A program made the position numbers and the translations under genes. 40,065 bases of DNA. Source: an uncultured Oscillospiraceae bacterium. GTDB taxonomy: Bacteria > Bacillota > Clostridia > Oscillospirales > Acutalibacteraceae. The stretch spans positions 1 to 40,065 of the forward strand of contig UQQZ01000014.1 of assembly GCA_900543305.1 (NCBI GenBank), given 5' to 3'. The notes under the pieces are model-generated. The model did no database searches. It saw nothing but the letters and a program-made list of their open reading frames with translations, and had not been told where the DNA came from. Shown piece after piece: positions 30,975-38,600 of this stretch (the stretch's first letter is position 1; each line of letters opens with the position of its first letter).

Positions 30975-31166
30975 ATGAGCAGAAAAGCTGAATCTATCTA
31001 TACTTCCAGAAAACTGAACAAGGCCAACCGCGAAAAGCTGGAGGCCGCTGCCGAGAAGCAGAGCCGGATGAGCAATCTGGACCGGTTTGTGGAAGAAAAC
31101 GCCAATCGCGATGTGTGCTATGTGAACGTCAGCGGCGTGTCCTTCCCCCTCTGGCAGAGACTGTAA
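30975..31166 (+). CDS. Small paralogous protein 2 (MSRK...CYVN family)
   Basis: 63 residues, same plan as its neighbour: identical first 12 residues, LNKA, a variable charged helix (NREKLEAAAEKQSRMSNLDRFVEEN), then DVCYVNVSGVSFPLWQRL. GAAAGGGG is 10 bases before the ATG. The 90-base gap to the first copy has no terminator and no convincing promoter, so it is probably on the same transcript. Substitutions cluster in the middle helix while both ends are held, which argues for selection on the ends. Confidence 0.85.
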   Translation: MSRKAESIYTSRKLNKANREKLEAAAEKQSRMSNLDRFVEENANRDVCYVNVSGVSFPLWQRL

Positions 31167-31229
31167 GAATTCTTTCTTAACCAAACAAATCAGTATTTTG
31201 ACAATATGACCATAAAGGAGTCTTCGATT

Positions 31230-31418
31230 ATGAGCAGAAAGCCTGAAACCATCTTCACTTCCAGAAAGTTGAACAAAGCTTCTCACGATGAGCGCAAGGC
31301 CGCTCGCCGGGCAGTTCGCCGCATGAGCGATTTCGAGCGCTTTGCCAGCGAAGTTTCCCACGAGGATATGTGCTATGTGAACCTGAACGGTATGGCACTT
31401 CCCACCTTTATCCACTAA
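31230..31418 (+). CDS. Small paralogous protein 3 (MSRK...CYVN family)
   Basis: 62 residues, the most diverged copy: MSRKPETIFTSRKLNKA, then a very basic helix (HDERKAARRAVRRMSDFERF) and DMCYVNLNGMALPTFIH. About 29 positions match the second copy. The Cys-Tyr-Val-Asn core and the following Gly are kept, but the PLWQR ending is replaced by PTFIH. ATG at 31230 has AAAGGAG 9 bases upstream; an in-frame ATG at 31206 has none. A terminator follows, closing the operon. Confidence 0.85.
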   Translation: MSRKPETIFTSRKLNKASHDERKAARRAVRRMSDFERFASEVSHEDMCYVNLNGMALPTFIH

Positions 31419-31460
31419 AACAAGAGTACAAGTCTTCTAAAATACATCCTCATTAAAAGC

Positions 31461-31495
31461 AAAAAGGCCGTGGTTTTACCACGGTCTTTTTGTTT
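31461..31495 (+). terminator. Terminator of the tandem small-protein operon
   Basis: AAAAAGGCCGTGG (31461-31473) pairs with CCACGGTCTTTTT (31479-31491) around a TTTTA loop. Confidence 0.9.
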
Positions 31496-31833
31496 CCTTT
31501 TTTCTGTTTTTTGCCACAGGGATTTTCTAACAAACAGGATCCATCCCATTCACTCCATCCATTGGTTTTCTCTCGCCCTTGAGGCAAGGCAGGGACATAT
31601 GAGAGAAGGTTCCTAATTGGCGCTCTGATAAAATGCTTTTTGATCTCTAAAGGATGACATACGTTTATAAAGCACTTTTTTCTTACTCAGCCTATCCCCC
31701 TCTCCTCATTTTTCATTCTGTAATAATTAGGGAAAAAACCAGAAAACGGAAATTGATCCCATAAACTTTTCTAAAGAGTTTTGCAAATGTTTTCGGAAAA
31801 AGTTTATAAACATCTTTATAAACCACAGAAAAG
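31496..31833. other. Gene-free AT-rich spacer with operator-like sites
   Basis: No ORF with a ribosome site on either strand. It contains TTTATAAA at 31665-31672 and a paired site TTATAAA-CATC-TTTATAA at 31804-31821, both like the operator of the small-protein operon. A TTGCAA-18-TATAAA forward promoter-like arrangement overlaps the latter but leads nowhere obvious. Confidence 0.6.
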
Positions 31834-31868
31834 GATAAAAAAAGCCCGAGAGGCATTTCCTCTTGGGC
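31834..31868 (-). terminator. Terminator of the GNAT/Met-gamma-lyase-like unit
   Basis: GCCCAAGAGG/CCTCTCGGGC on the reverse strand (31859-31868 with 31844-31853, one mismatch), then TTTTTTTATCC. Confidence 0.85.
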
Positions 31869-31885
31869 CTTGCTATCACTTGTAT

Positions 31886-33163
31886 TTACAGCTGCATCAA
31901 ACCTTCGTTGACCATTTCCTGAGCAGCTAACAACATACCCAACTGCCCGCTCTCATAGTTGAGGCCTCCCTGCATCCAGGCTGCATAAGGCTCCCGAAGA
32001 GGCGCATCGGCGGAAAGCTCAATGGATGATCCCAAGGTAAATGCTCCGGCTGCCATGATTACCTCGCTGTCGTAACCAGGCATCTCACTGGGCTCCGGCA
32101 CGACAAAGGAATCCACCGGTGCTCCCTTTTGGACCCCTCGACAAAATGCAATCAGATTTTCTCTGTTTTCCAACAGCATCACCTGAATGATGTCTCCTCG
32201 CTTTTCCTGGGGTGTAGGGGTGACGCCAAATCCCAACTGGGAAAACAAAGCTGACGCAAAAACAGCGGTCTTGAGAGCTTCCCCTGCTACATGGGGAGCG
32301 TGAAACGCACCCAAAAACAGCTCACGGTTGTTACCCAGCGTACATCCCAACTCCCGACCTGTACCCGGAGTGGTGAGACGATAGGAACAGAGCTCTACCA
32401 GATCCTTACGGCCTGCAATGTATCCCCCTGTGGGAGCAATGCCACCACCAGGGTTCTTGATCAGGGAACCCGCAATGATGTCGGCACCAACCGCCAAAGG
32501 TTCCTCACGCTCCACAAACTCGCCATAACAGTTGTCCACCATGACGATAGCCTGGGGAGCTTTACGCTTTGCAATCTCCACAATAGGGGCAATATCCTCC
32601 ACCCGCAAAGAAGGACGCAAACTGTATCCTCTGGAACGTTGAATATAGATCATCCGATATGCCGGAGTGATCCGCTCTTCCATGGCCTCCAGATCCGGCG
32701 TGCCATCAGGCCTTAAATCAATCTGTTCATAGGAGATGCCAAACTCCTTCAGGGAGCCGCTTTCCTCCCGGCCATTCATGCCTATGACCCCTTGGATGGT
32801 GTCATAGGGCGTCCCCGTAACACAGAGCATTTTGTCTCCAGGACGAAGCATTCCAAACAGGGCCACTGTCAAGGTGTGGGTACCGCTGACAAAATTGTGA
32901 CGAACCAGGGCATCCTCTGCCCCAAAAGCATAGGCGTAAACCTGATCCAGCACCTCCCTGCCCCGGTCTCCATAACCGTATCCGGTGCTGCCCACAAAGT
33001 GGCTTTCACTGACTCCCGCCCGGTTAAAAGCAGCCAGCATTTTTTGCTGGTTATACCGCTGATTCTCTTCAATCTGCCGGAATTGGGGCTCTGCCAATTC
33101 CTCCGCCCGCTGGGCTGCTTCCAACAGCTTGGGGGCAACGGCAAAATAAGGATATACTTCCAT
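31886..33163 (-). CDS. Met-gamma-lyase-like PLP enzyme ('aluminium resistance' family)
   Basis: 425 residues, family length. Fold-type I PLP enzyme of the Met_gamma_lyase Pfam family: FVGSTGYGYGDRGREVLDQVYA, the PLP region FVSGTHTLTVALFGMLRPGDKML, MVDNCYGEFVE and the Schiff-base Lys in IAGSLIKNPGGGIAPTGGYI. Such proteins (YnbB-like) are widespread in Firmicutes; the reaction is uncertain despite the lyase name. It follows the GNAT gene by 12 bases and ends at a terminator. Confidence 0.93.
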   Translation of the reverse strand: MEVYPYFAVAPKLLEAAQRAEELAEPQFRQIEENQRYNQQKMLAAFNRAGVSESHFVGSTGYGYGDRGREVLDQVYAYAFGAEDALVRHNFVSGTHTLTVALFGMLRPGDKMLCVTGTPYDTIQGVIGMNGREESGSLKEFGISYEQIDLRPDGTPDLEAMEERITPAYRMIYIQRSRGYSLRPSLRVEDIAPIVEIAKRKAPQAIVMVDNCYGEFVEREEPLAVGADIIAGSLIKNPGGGIAPTGGYIAGRKDLVELCSYRLTTPGTGRELGCTLGNNRELFLGAFHAPHVAGEALKTAVFASALFSQLGFGVTPTPQEKRGDIIQVMLLENRENLIAFCRGVQKGAPVDSFVVPEPSEMPGYDSEVIMAAGAFTLGSSIELSADAPLREPYAAWMQGGLNYESGQLGMLLAAQEMVNEGLMQL

Positions 33164-33175
33164 GTCTGACTCTCC

Positions 33176-33907
33176 TTATAACGTGGAATACACCCAGGTA
33201 TCCGTCTTGGTGTATCCCAATCCACGATAAAATTCCTTGTTTTTTCCTTTTTCCCGGAAAACATATAAAGTTTTCTCTGGAAAATATGACTCGATTTCCC
33301 GGACCAGCCGGGTGCCCATCCCCTTTCGCCGACAGTCTTCCCGGACCGCCAAAGCCGATAGGATAGCCCCTTTCCGGCTGATGGAGGATACAACCGCACA
33401 GGCGCACAATCCCTCCAAACCAGGGATGGTCAAGGCAAGCGCCGAATGATGACGGAGCTTGTGGGAAAGGTCCAGATAAAAGGGTTCAAATTCTTCCACC
33501 ATTCCGGTCTCCGCCAAAAGCTCATAAATCTCACGGATTCTTACCGGCGAGGGAGGCAGAGGGGTATCGTCCGTGGCCTTCAGGAACCGCTTGAGCACAT
33601 CTCCAGTGCTTTCCGCCTCCAGCCCCAGGGCCTCCGCATTGCGCACCGCACACATGACCCCTTTCGCTCCCACCGTCCGAAGGAAAAGCCGGATGGGGTC
33701 CCGTTCCATGACGGTCCCAGAAAGGATCATCACCCCATCAACCAGGCAAAATACAACATCCGATTCCGTGTCCAGCCAAAAACAGGCAAAACTCTTATCA
33801 AAACCGTATGCCGTGGCCACAGATGAGATTTTAACACCGAATGGGGTTTTCTCGCAAAGGTCCAGCATTCGGCGCTTTTCTCCCTCTTTTTCCACCAGGC
33901 GGATCAT
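33176..33907 (-). CDS. GNAT-family N-acetyltransferase
   Basis: 243 residues. The C-terminal half carries the acetyl-CoA-binding motif A (ALAVREDCRRKGMGTRLVREIESYFPEKTLYVFREK) and motif B (NKEFYRGLGYTKTDTWVYS). The N-terminal half (~1-115) is an extra domain seen in some clostridial GNAT proteins. The acceptor is unknown. AAAGGAGG is 6 bases before the ATG. Transcribed with the downstream PLP enzyme; separated from secG by a terminator. Confidence 0.88.
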   Translation of the reverse strand: MIRLVEKEGEKRRMLDLCEKTPFGVKISSVATAYGFDKSFACFWLDTESDVVFCLVDGVMILSGTVMERDPIRLFLRTVGAKGVMCAVRNAEALGLEAESTGDVLKRFLKATDDTPLPPSPVRIREIYELLAETGMVEEFEPFYLDLSHKLRHHSALALTIPGLEGLCACAVVSSISRKGAILSALAVREDCRRKGMGTRLVREIESYFPEKTLYVFREKGKNKEFYRGLGYTKTDTWVYSTL

Positions 33908-33943
33908 ACCCTTCCTCCTTTTGATTCATCCATTCGATAAAGT

Positions 33944-33973
33944 GAAAAACGCCTCGCGGAATCCGCGAGGCGT
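33944..33973 (-). terminator. secG terminator
   Basis: Perfect 11-base stem ACGCCTCGCGG/CCGCGAGGCGT (33949-33959 with 33963-33973) and a three-base loop, followed on the reverse strand by TTTTTC. Confidence 0.92.
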
Positions 33974-33989
33974 GCTTCCTGACCGGGCT

Positions 33990-34238
33990 TTACACCACAA
34001 AGTACATGATGACATTGGTCACAATGACCAGAACGAAAAAGCCGACTGCAATCACCTTGGTCCAGCGAGACAGAAATGCGTCCACAGAACGAGCCTTGTT
34101 TTTGGAAAGGAACGTATCTGCGCCGCCGGTCACAACACCCAGGTTTTTCTGGCTGCCCTCCTGGAGCAAAACCACAATGATAATGGCGATGGCAAACAGC
34201 ATCAGGATGATGCCAAGAATAATTTCAATTGGACCCAT
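33990..34238 (-). CDS. secG: Preprotein translocase subunit SecG
   Basis: 82 residues. Two transmembrane segments (IEIILGIILMLFAIAIIIVVLL and VIAVGFFVLVIVTNVIMYFVV) joined by the SecG loop QEGSQKNLGVVTGGADTFL...K.RSVDAFLSRWTK. It assists the SecYE channel. ATG at 34238 is the family start, though AGGAGG is 13 bases away, a long spacing. It has its own promoter and terminator. Confidence 0.95.
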   Translation of the reverse strand: MGPIEIILGIILMLFAIAIIIVVLLQEGSQKNLGVVTGGADTFLSKNKARSVDAFLSRWTKVIAVGFFVLVIVTNVIMYFVV

Positions 34239-34294
34239 ATTTGACTTGATTCCTCCTACTATCTTCCGCGGAAATATCCGAAACAACGTACATT

Positions 34295-34323
34295 ATCTTA
34301 CCATATCCAGGGCATTTTTTCAA
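34295..34323 (-). promoter_or_regulatory. secG promoter
   Basis: TTGAAA (34318-34323), 17 bases, TAAGAT (34295-34300) on the reverse strand. Confidence 0.65.
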
Positions 34324-34381
34324 GCTGTATCCCGGATTTTTTTTGGCGGATGCATAAGTTTCCCTTCACCAGGCCACACTA

Positions 34382-34545
34382 CTACCAAGCGATCCGGTAA
34401 GCGTTTGCGAACCCGGAGGAAACGATATTGTCCAACAGGACCGGAGCCCTTAGGGTTTCGCGGAATATCATCTCCTAAGGGTCTCCGGCTCGCTCGCCCT
34501 TTGACTGTTGAAAAATGGTCAAAGGGCCAGTTTTTTTATGGACAC
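34382..34545 (+). ncRNA. Candidate structured small RNA
   Basis: No protein gene lies here on either strand. A 13-14-base hairpin (CCGGAGCCCTTAGG at 34441-34454 with CCTAAGGGTCTCCGG at 34474-34488) is followed by a textbook forward terminator, yet no forward gene precedes it. A weak promoter-like TTGCGA-15-TATTGT lies near 34407-34433. It matches none of the RNA families I could recall (SRP RNA, tmRNA, RNase P, 6S). The 5' end is a guess. Confidence 0.45.
34497..34537 (+). terminator. Forward terminator with no upstream protein gene
   Basis: GCCCTTTGAC (34497-34506) pairs with GTCAAAGGGC (34518-34527), then CAGTTTTTTT. On the reverse strand there is no T run, so it acts forward. Confidence 0.85.
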
Positions 34546-34552
34546 AGTCTTG

Positions 34553-35473
34553 TCACTTCCACAGGGGAGACGGATAGGTACCCGCTTTGGTCATGGCTTC
34601 AATGGCCTTTACCACCGTTTCCTTGTCCTCGTGATAGGTAACCCCATACCACTTGTCTGCCGAAGAAAGCACCGTCACCTGGGCCTTTCCCTGACGGAGC
34701 AAGTCGTTGACCACAAAAGGCAGGAAGAACTCCGCCTTTTCCGGATTCTGGGGCACATCTTCCCGGAAGAAGCGACGGAAATCCGTTTCCAGAGCCGCCG
34801 TAAATCCAGGGGTAAAGCCCCACATGTTCATGGAAACTACAGCCTCCGAAGACAGAGGAACCCAGGTTTCCCCATCGTCCTCCGTATAGGCAATGCCCTC
34901 TTCCCGCTGCTCAATGTGGGTCCGCTCGGTGATCGTCTCCAAGAATCCATCCCGAGTCTGACACACCCCTCGGGATACATAACCGTTCTCGGTCACCGTA
35001 TTTTTCAGATAATATCCCACCATGGCGAAATCCAGTTTTTCCCCATCCCGGGCGTTTTTCAGGAAATGGTAGATCTTTTCAAAAGCCTCTCTACCGTAGA
35101 AATCGTCTGCATTGATCACCGCATAGGGGGCGTCGCCCAATACCCGGGCTGCCGTCAGAGTGGCATGACCCGTCCCCCAGGGTTTGACCCGGCCTTCGGG
35201 CACCTGTACTCCCTCCGGCACATCCTGAAGCTTCTGGAACACCCATTGGATTTCCATGTACTGGGACGCCTTTTGGAACACGGCCTCCTGAAAGTCAGGC
35301 AGAAGCTCTTCCTTGATGATAAACACAGCTTTCTTGAAACCGGCCCGACGGGCATCAAACAGAGAATAATCAATGATTTTTTCCCCGCAAGCCCCTACGG
35401 GATCAATTTGCTTGAGCCCTCCATAGCGGCTACCCATGCCGGCAGCCATGATTACCAATACGGGATCGTTCAC
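34553..35473 (-). CDS. Sugar-phosphate nucleotidyltransferase
   Basis: 306 residues. GT-A-fold NTP transferase: the nucleotide-binding loop VLVIMAAGMGSRYGGLKQIDPVG at the N terminus, GTGHATLTAARVL, and the metal-binding INADDFYG. It makes an NDP-sugar or transfers a nucleotide to a similar phosphate; substrate uncertain. GTG at 35473 is preferred over TTG at 35479 because AAAGGG is 9 bases away. It lies 20 bases downstream of an LCP gene, consistent with supplying cell-wall polysaccharide precursors. Confidence 0.9.
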   Translation of the reverse strand: MNDPVLVIMAAGMGSRYGGLKQIDPVGACGEKIIDYSLFDARRAGFKKAVFIIKEELLPDFQEAVFQKASQYMEIQWVFQKLQDVPEGVQVPEGRVKPWGTGHATLTAARVLGDAPYAVINADDFYGREAFEKIYHFLKNARDGEKLDFAMVGYYLKNTVTENGYVSRGVCQTRDGFLETITERTHIEQREEGIAYTEDDGETWVPLSSEAVVSMNMWGFTPGFTAALETDFRRFFREDVPQNPEKAEFFLPFVVNDLLRQGKAQVTVLSSADKWYGVTYHEDKETVVKAIEAMTKAGTYPSPLWK

Positions 35474-35493
35474 AATCAAGCACCCTTTCTCAT

Positions 35494-36741
35494 TTATTCT
35501 TCCGAACTCCCTGTGTAATAGGGGGAAGCTTCCTCATAAATAAACCGGCTGATGTGCTGGGCGGCCGCTTGGATATCGTACCGGTAAACCCAAGCCCCAG
35601 CGTCATTGTAATCCCCATAGGCCTGTTCCTCTTCTCCGGGAATGGACAAGGTCTCCATCTCGAAATTGGTGAACATGATGGGCGCCATTCCCATGGTGTC
35701 TCCAAAATCCAGAGAGGTTTCGCACATGGGCATGACCTTTCGGATCAGGCCGGGATACTCCAACTTGCTCTTCCCCTTTAGGGATTGGACCAAAGCCATG
35801 AGCACCTCTTGCTGCCGGGAGGCACGGACATTGTCGCTGTCCAGATGACGGATCCGGGCGTAGGCCACCGCCTGGTTGCCATTCAGGTGCACCTCCCCAC
35901 TTTCGTGGAGATAGTCGGAATCTTGAATCTCGGCATCGCTGGATTCCAGGTACAGCATGGACAAGTTGTTGTTGATCTCCGTCATCTCGTCCTCGGTGAT
36001 GGTCAAGTCAACGCCTCCAAAAGCGTCCACAATCTTTGCCATTTCGATAAAGTTGACCGTCACATAATCCTGGATGTCCAGGTTGAAGTTTTGGTTCAAA
36101 GTCTTGATGGCCAGCTCGGGTCCCCCATACGCATATGCATGGGTGATCTTGTCGCTGCCGTAGCCGTCAATCTGCACCTCACTGTCCCGAAGAATGGAGG
36201 TTAGCTTCAATTTGTCGTGTTTGTTGTCCACCGTCAGGATCATCAACGCATCCGAACGGCCTACATTTTCATCCTCCCGGGCATCCAGTCCGAACAAGGC
36301 TATGTTCTTAATGCTGGAATCCGTCAAAACCCCGTCCTGAATCCCCAGTGCTTCCGGGTCTTTGGTAATGGATGTCATGGTTAACCCATTGAGAAGATAC
36401 CCGAACACATAGAAGAATCCAGCTCCCACCAGGATCAACACCACCAGCAGTCCAATGGCCACTTTCTTGCCTGCCCCCATTTTCTTTCGGGAGCTGCGTC
36501 CACTGCGGCGCTGCTGTTCCAAAGCCCGCTGGTCTTCCCGACGACGTTTCGGGGAAGAATAACTGGAAATATCTTCAAACTGGTCGTTTCCTCTGCTTCG
36601 AGGCGGTTCTTCATAGTAGTAATGATCGTTTAAGGGCTCCCTCCGAGGCCGGCTGGAGCTTGTCCTCCTTGAGGTACCGGTACGGCGTCCGCTTTCCGGC
36701 GCACTGTGCCGGGGCGTCCGCTGATTGTCTCTATATCCCAT
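35494..36741 (-). CDS. LytR-CpsA-Psr (LCP) family protein 1
   Basis: 415 residues. A long Arg/Ser-rich cytoplasmic N terminus (~1-95), one membrane anchor (KKVAIGLLVVLILVGAGFFYVFGYLL) and an extracellular LCP domain with KNIALFGLDARE, RSDALMILTVDNKHDKLKLTSILRDSEV, DKITHAYAYGGPELAIKTLNQNFNL and AYARIRHLDSDNVRASRQQEVL. LCP enzymes attach wall teichoic acid or capsule chains to peptidoglycan. GGAGG is well placed before the ATG. Paralogous to the next LCP gene, 24 bases upstream. Confidence 0.95.
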   Translation of the reverse strand: MGYRDNQRTPRHSAPESGRRTGTSRRTSSSRPRREPLNDHYYYEEPPRSRGNDQFEDISSYSSPKRRREDQRALEQQRRSGRSSRKKMGAGKKVAIGLLVVLILVGAGFFYVFGYLLNGLTMTSITKDPEALGIQDGVLTDSSIKNIALFGLDAREDENVGRSDALMILTVDNKHDKLKLTSILRDSEVQIDGYGSDKITHAYAYGGPELAIKTLNQNFNLDIQDYVTVNFIEMAKIVDAFGGVDLTITEDEMTEINNNLSMLYLESSDAEIQDSDYLHESGEVHLNGNQAVAYARIRHLDSDNVRASRQQEVLMALVQSLKGKSKLEYPGLIRKVMPMCETSLDFGDTMGMAPIMFTNFEMETLSIPGEEEQAYGDYNDAGAWVYRYDIQAAAQHISRFIYEEASPYYTGSSEE

Positions 36742-36765
36742 TCCCTGCCTCCAGATCTTGCCCCG

Positions 36766-37992
36766 TTATTCCGTAGGGGCACTGCTCAGGGAAGAATCTC
36801 CGTATTCTTCCCAATAGGGCGAATCTTCCTCGTAGATGAAGGCGCTGATTCGCTTAGCTGCACTGCTGGTATCGTAAATCATATGGTAAACATCGTCAAT
36901 GTTTCCGCTGAACAGATCCGTCTCAAAATTGGCGTCGGGCACACTGATGCTGCTGATGGAGAATCCGCTGACCAAAATGGGAGTCATAGCCACAATGTCC
37001 GACAGATCCATGGAGGTCTCACAATAGGGCATCATTTCAGAAATCAGGCTGGGATACTCCCCGTAGCTCATGGTTTCCAGTTTCTCAATCAGCGCGGAAA
37101 AGACAGTCTGTTGGCGCCGGACCCGCTCCCAGTCACTGTCAATCTTACGGATCCGCCCATAGGCCACTGCCTGGTTGCCGTTGAGATGATACTCCCCTTC
37201 CTTATAATTGCCAGAGGCAAAGCTCACCACGCCGTCCAGAGTGGGGATATAATCGGAATCCAGAATCTCCACATAATTATGCTCGTTGTAAGTGCCGTTG
37301 GCTTGGTCCTTCGCCTTCTGGTCTTCCACTTCCAAGGCCAGAGTATGCAGGTTGTTGTTTAGTGCACTTACCTCTTGAGCCGTCAGGTCAATATCCACAC
37401 CGCCAAAGGCATCCACAATGGCCGCCATATTGGCAAAGTTGATGGTCACATAGTCCCGGATATCCAAATCAAAGTTCTGGTTCAAGGTTCGGATTGCCAG
37501 TTCGGAACCGCCGTAATTGTAGGCGGCATTGATCTTCTCCTGCCAGCTGATATATCCCATATTGTAACTTTCTCCATCGATTTGGACTTCGCTGTCCCGG
37601 AGGATGGAGGTCATTTTCAGCTTTCCATGCTTGTTGTCCACGCTGAGAATCATGATAACGTCCGACAATCCGGTAAATTCATCGGTCCGGGAATCCACAC
37701 CAAACAAGGCGATATTCTTGATGCTGTCGTCCATCACAATGTTTTCCGGGTCAATGCCCAACGCTTCATTGTCTTTGGCAATGGAAGTGGTGGTCAGCCC
37801 TGCCAGCAAGTCGGTGGACACATACACCAATCCGCTGCCACAAAGAATAAACAACAGGCAGAACGCCACGGCGATGCCACGGAGGACCGCTCTTCCCCGC
37901 CGGTTTTTCTTTCGTTTCTTATATTCTTTGGAGGAAGAATAGCTGGAAAGATCTTCAAATTGCTGAACGTCCTCACGGTTTCTACGCGCCAT
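36766..37992 (-). CDS. LytR-CpsA-Psr (LCP) family protein 2
   Basis: 408 residues. A short basic cytoplasmic tail, anchor GIAVAFCLLFILCGSGLVYVS (~37-57) and an LCP domain with KNIALFGVDSRTDE, LSDVIMILSVDNKHGKLKMTSILRDSEV, AAYNYGGSELAIRTLNQNFDL and AYGRIRKIDSDWERVRRQQTV. Compared with its neighbour it has an insertion around EVEDQKAKDQANGTYNEHN. ATG at 37992 has GGGAGG 7 bases upstream. Both LCP proteins share QFED(I/L)SSYSS in their cytoplasmic tails. Confidence 0.95.
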   Translation of the reverse strand: MARRNREDVQQFEDLSSYSSSKEYKKRKKNRRGRAVLRGIAVAFCLLFILCGSGLVYVSTDLLAGLTTTSIAKDNEALGIDPENIVMDDSIKNIALFGVDSRTDEFTGLSDVIMILSVDNKHGKLKMTSILRDSEVQIDGESYNMGYISWQEKINAAYNYGGSELAIRTLNQNFDLDIRDYVTINFANMAAIVDAFGGVDIDLTAQEVSALNNNLHTLALEVEDQKAKDQANGTYNEHNYVEILDSDYIPTLDGVVSFASGNYKEGEYHLNGNQAVAYGRIRKIDSDWERVRRQQTVFSALIEKLETMSYGEYPSLISEMMPYCETSMDLSDIVAMTPILVSGFSISSISVPDANFETDLFSGNIDDVYHMIYDTSSAAKRISAFIYEEDSPYWEEYGDSSLSSAPTE

Positions 37993-38051
37993 GATAGTTC
38001 CTCCCGATTTACATAATTTAATTCTTATTATACCGCATACGGGTCTCAGCG

Positions 38052-38477
38052 TCAATGACCCGGATTCTCTTTCGGCTTGCGAAAGACAAAAACTTTGCTA
38101 AAGACATAGTTGACTATGATTACGATCACATTGGAGAGAAGCTTCATCACCTTGTCGTTGATCCCCAGCACTCCCACACCAATCCGCATGCAGGCAAGAT
38201 CCAAAACAAAAGAGAAAGCCCTGCATCCAAAAAACCGTACCATTTCCCCTAAAATCGGCACCAAGCCGCGAGCCTTGCTCTCAAATACCCAGATTCGGTT
38301 GGTAACGTAAGCAAATAAAATGGACGCGATTTGGGCAATGGCTGTGGACCACATGTAGGGCACCGCGAACACATCTGCCAAAATCCAATAAAGTCCCCAG
38401 TTAACCAGGGTCGTCAGCCCGCCAAAAAAAACATACAGGATCAATTCCTTGTATTTTTGAAACAGCGTTCGTATCAT
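38052..38477 (-). CDS. GtrA-family membrane protein
   Basis: 141 residues with four membrane segments and the GtrA pattern (LILYVFFGGLTTLVNWGLYWIL, IAQIASILFAYVTNRIWVFESK, and a C-terminal NVIVIIVNYVFSKVFVF). GtrA proteins are thought to flip or assist transfer of undecaprenyl-linked sugars for wall or O-antigen glycosylation. First gene of the envelope unit running through both LCP genes to the nucleotidyltransferase. AAGGTGG is ~10 bases before the ATG. Confidence 0.92.
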   Translation of the reverse strand: MIRTLFQKYKELILYVFFGGLTTLVNWGLYWILADVFAVPYMWSTAIAQIASILFAYVTNRIWVFESKARGLVPILGEMVRFFGCRAFSFVLDLACMRIGVGVLGINDKVMKLLSNVIVIIVNYVFSKVFVFRKPKENPGH

Positions 38478-38527
38478 CGTCCAATCACCACCTTACAGGT
38501 TTAAATCACCCGTTTTAATGAATGCTA

Positions 38528-38556
38528 AGTATACCAAAAAAACTGGAAAAATTCAA
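38528..38556 (-). promoter_or_regulatory. Promoter of the GtrA-LCP-LCP-nucleotidyltransferase unit
   Basis: TTGAAT (38551-38556), 17 bases, TATACT (38528-38533) on the reverse strand. Confidence 0.8.
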
Positions 38557-38581
38557 GAAAAAAGCTTCCCTCTCGGGAAGC
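38557..38581 (-). terminator. Terminator of the HD-domain gene
   Basis: GCTTCCC/GGGAAGC (38575-38581 with 38564-38570), four-base loop, then TTTTTTC on the reverse strand. Confidence 0.9.
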
Positions 38582-38600
38582 CTCTTGGATTTTCATGGGA

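Noticed and set aside
34340..34420. Reverse-strand resemblance to a THF riboswitch 3' half (GGTGAAGGG...GCATCCGCC)
   Set aside because: The matching 5' half with the GGAGAGTAG element is not found in the right order, and secG is not a folate gene.
34382..34545. SRP RNA, tmRNA or 6S RNA next to secG
   Set aside because: The conserved SRP loop (GGAAGGAAGC type), the tmRNA ends and the 6S bubble are all missing.
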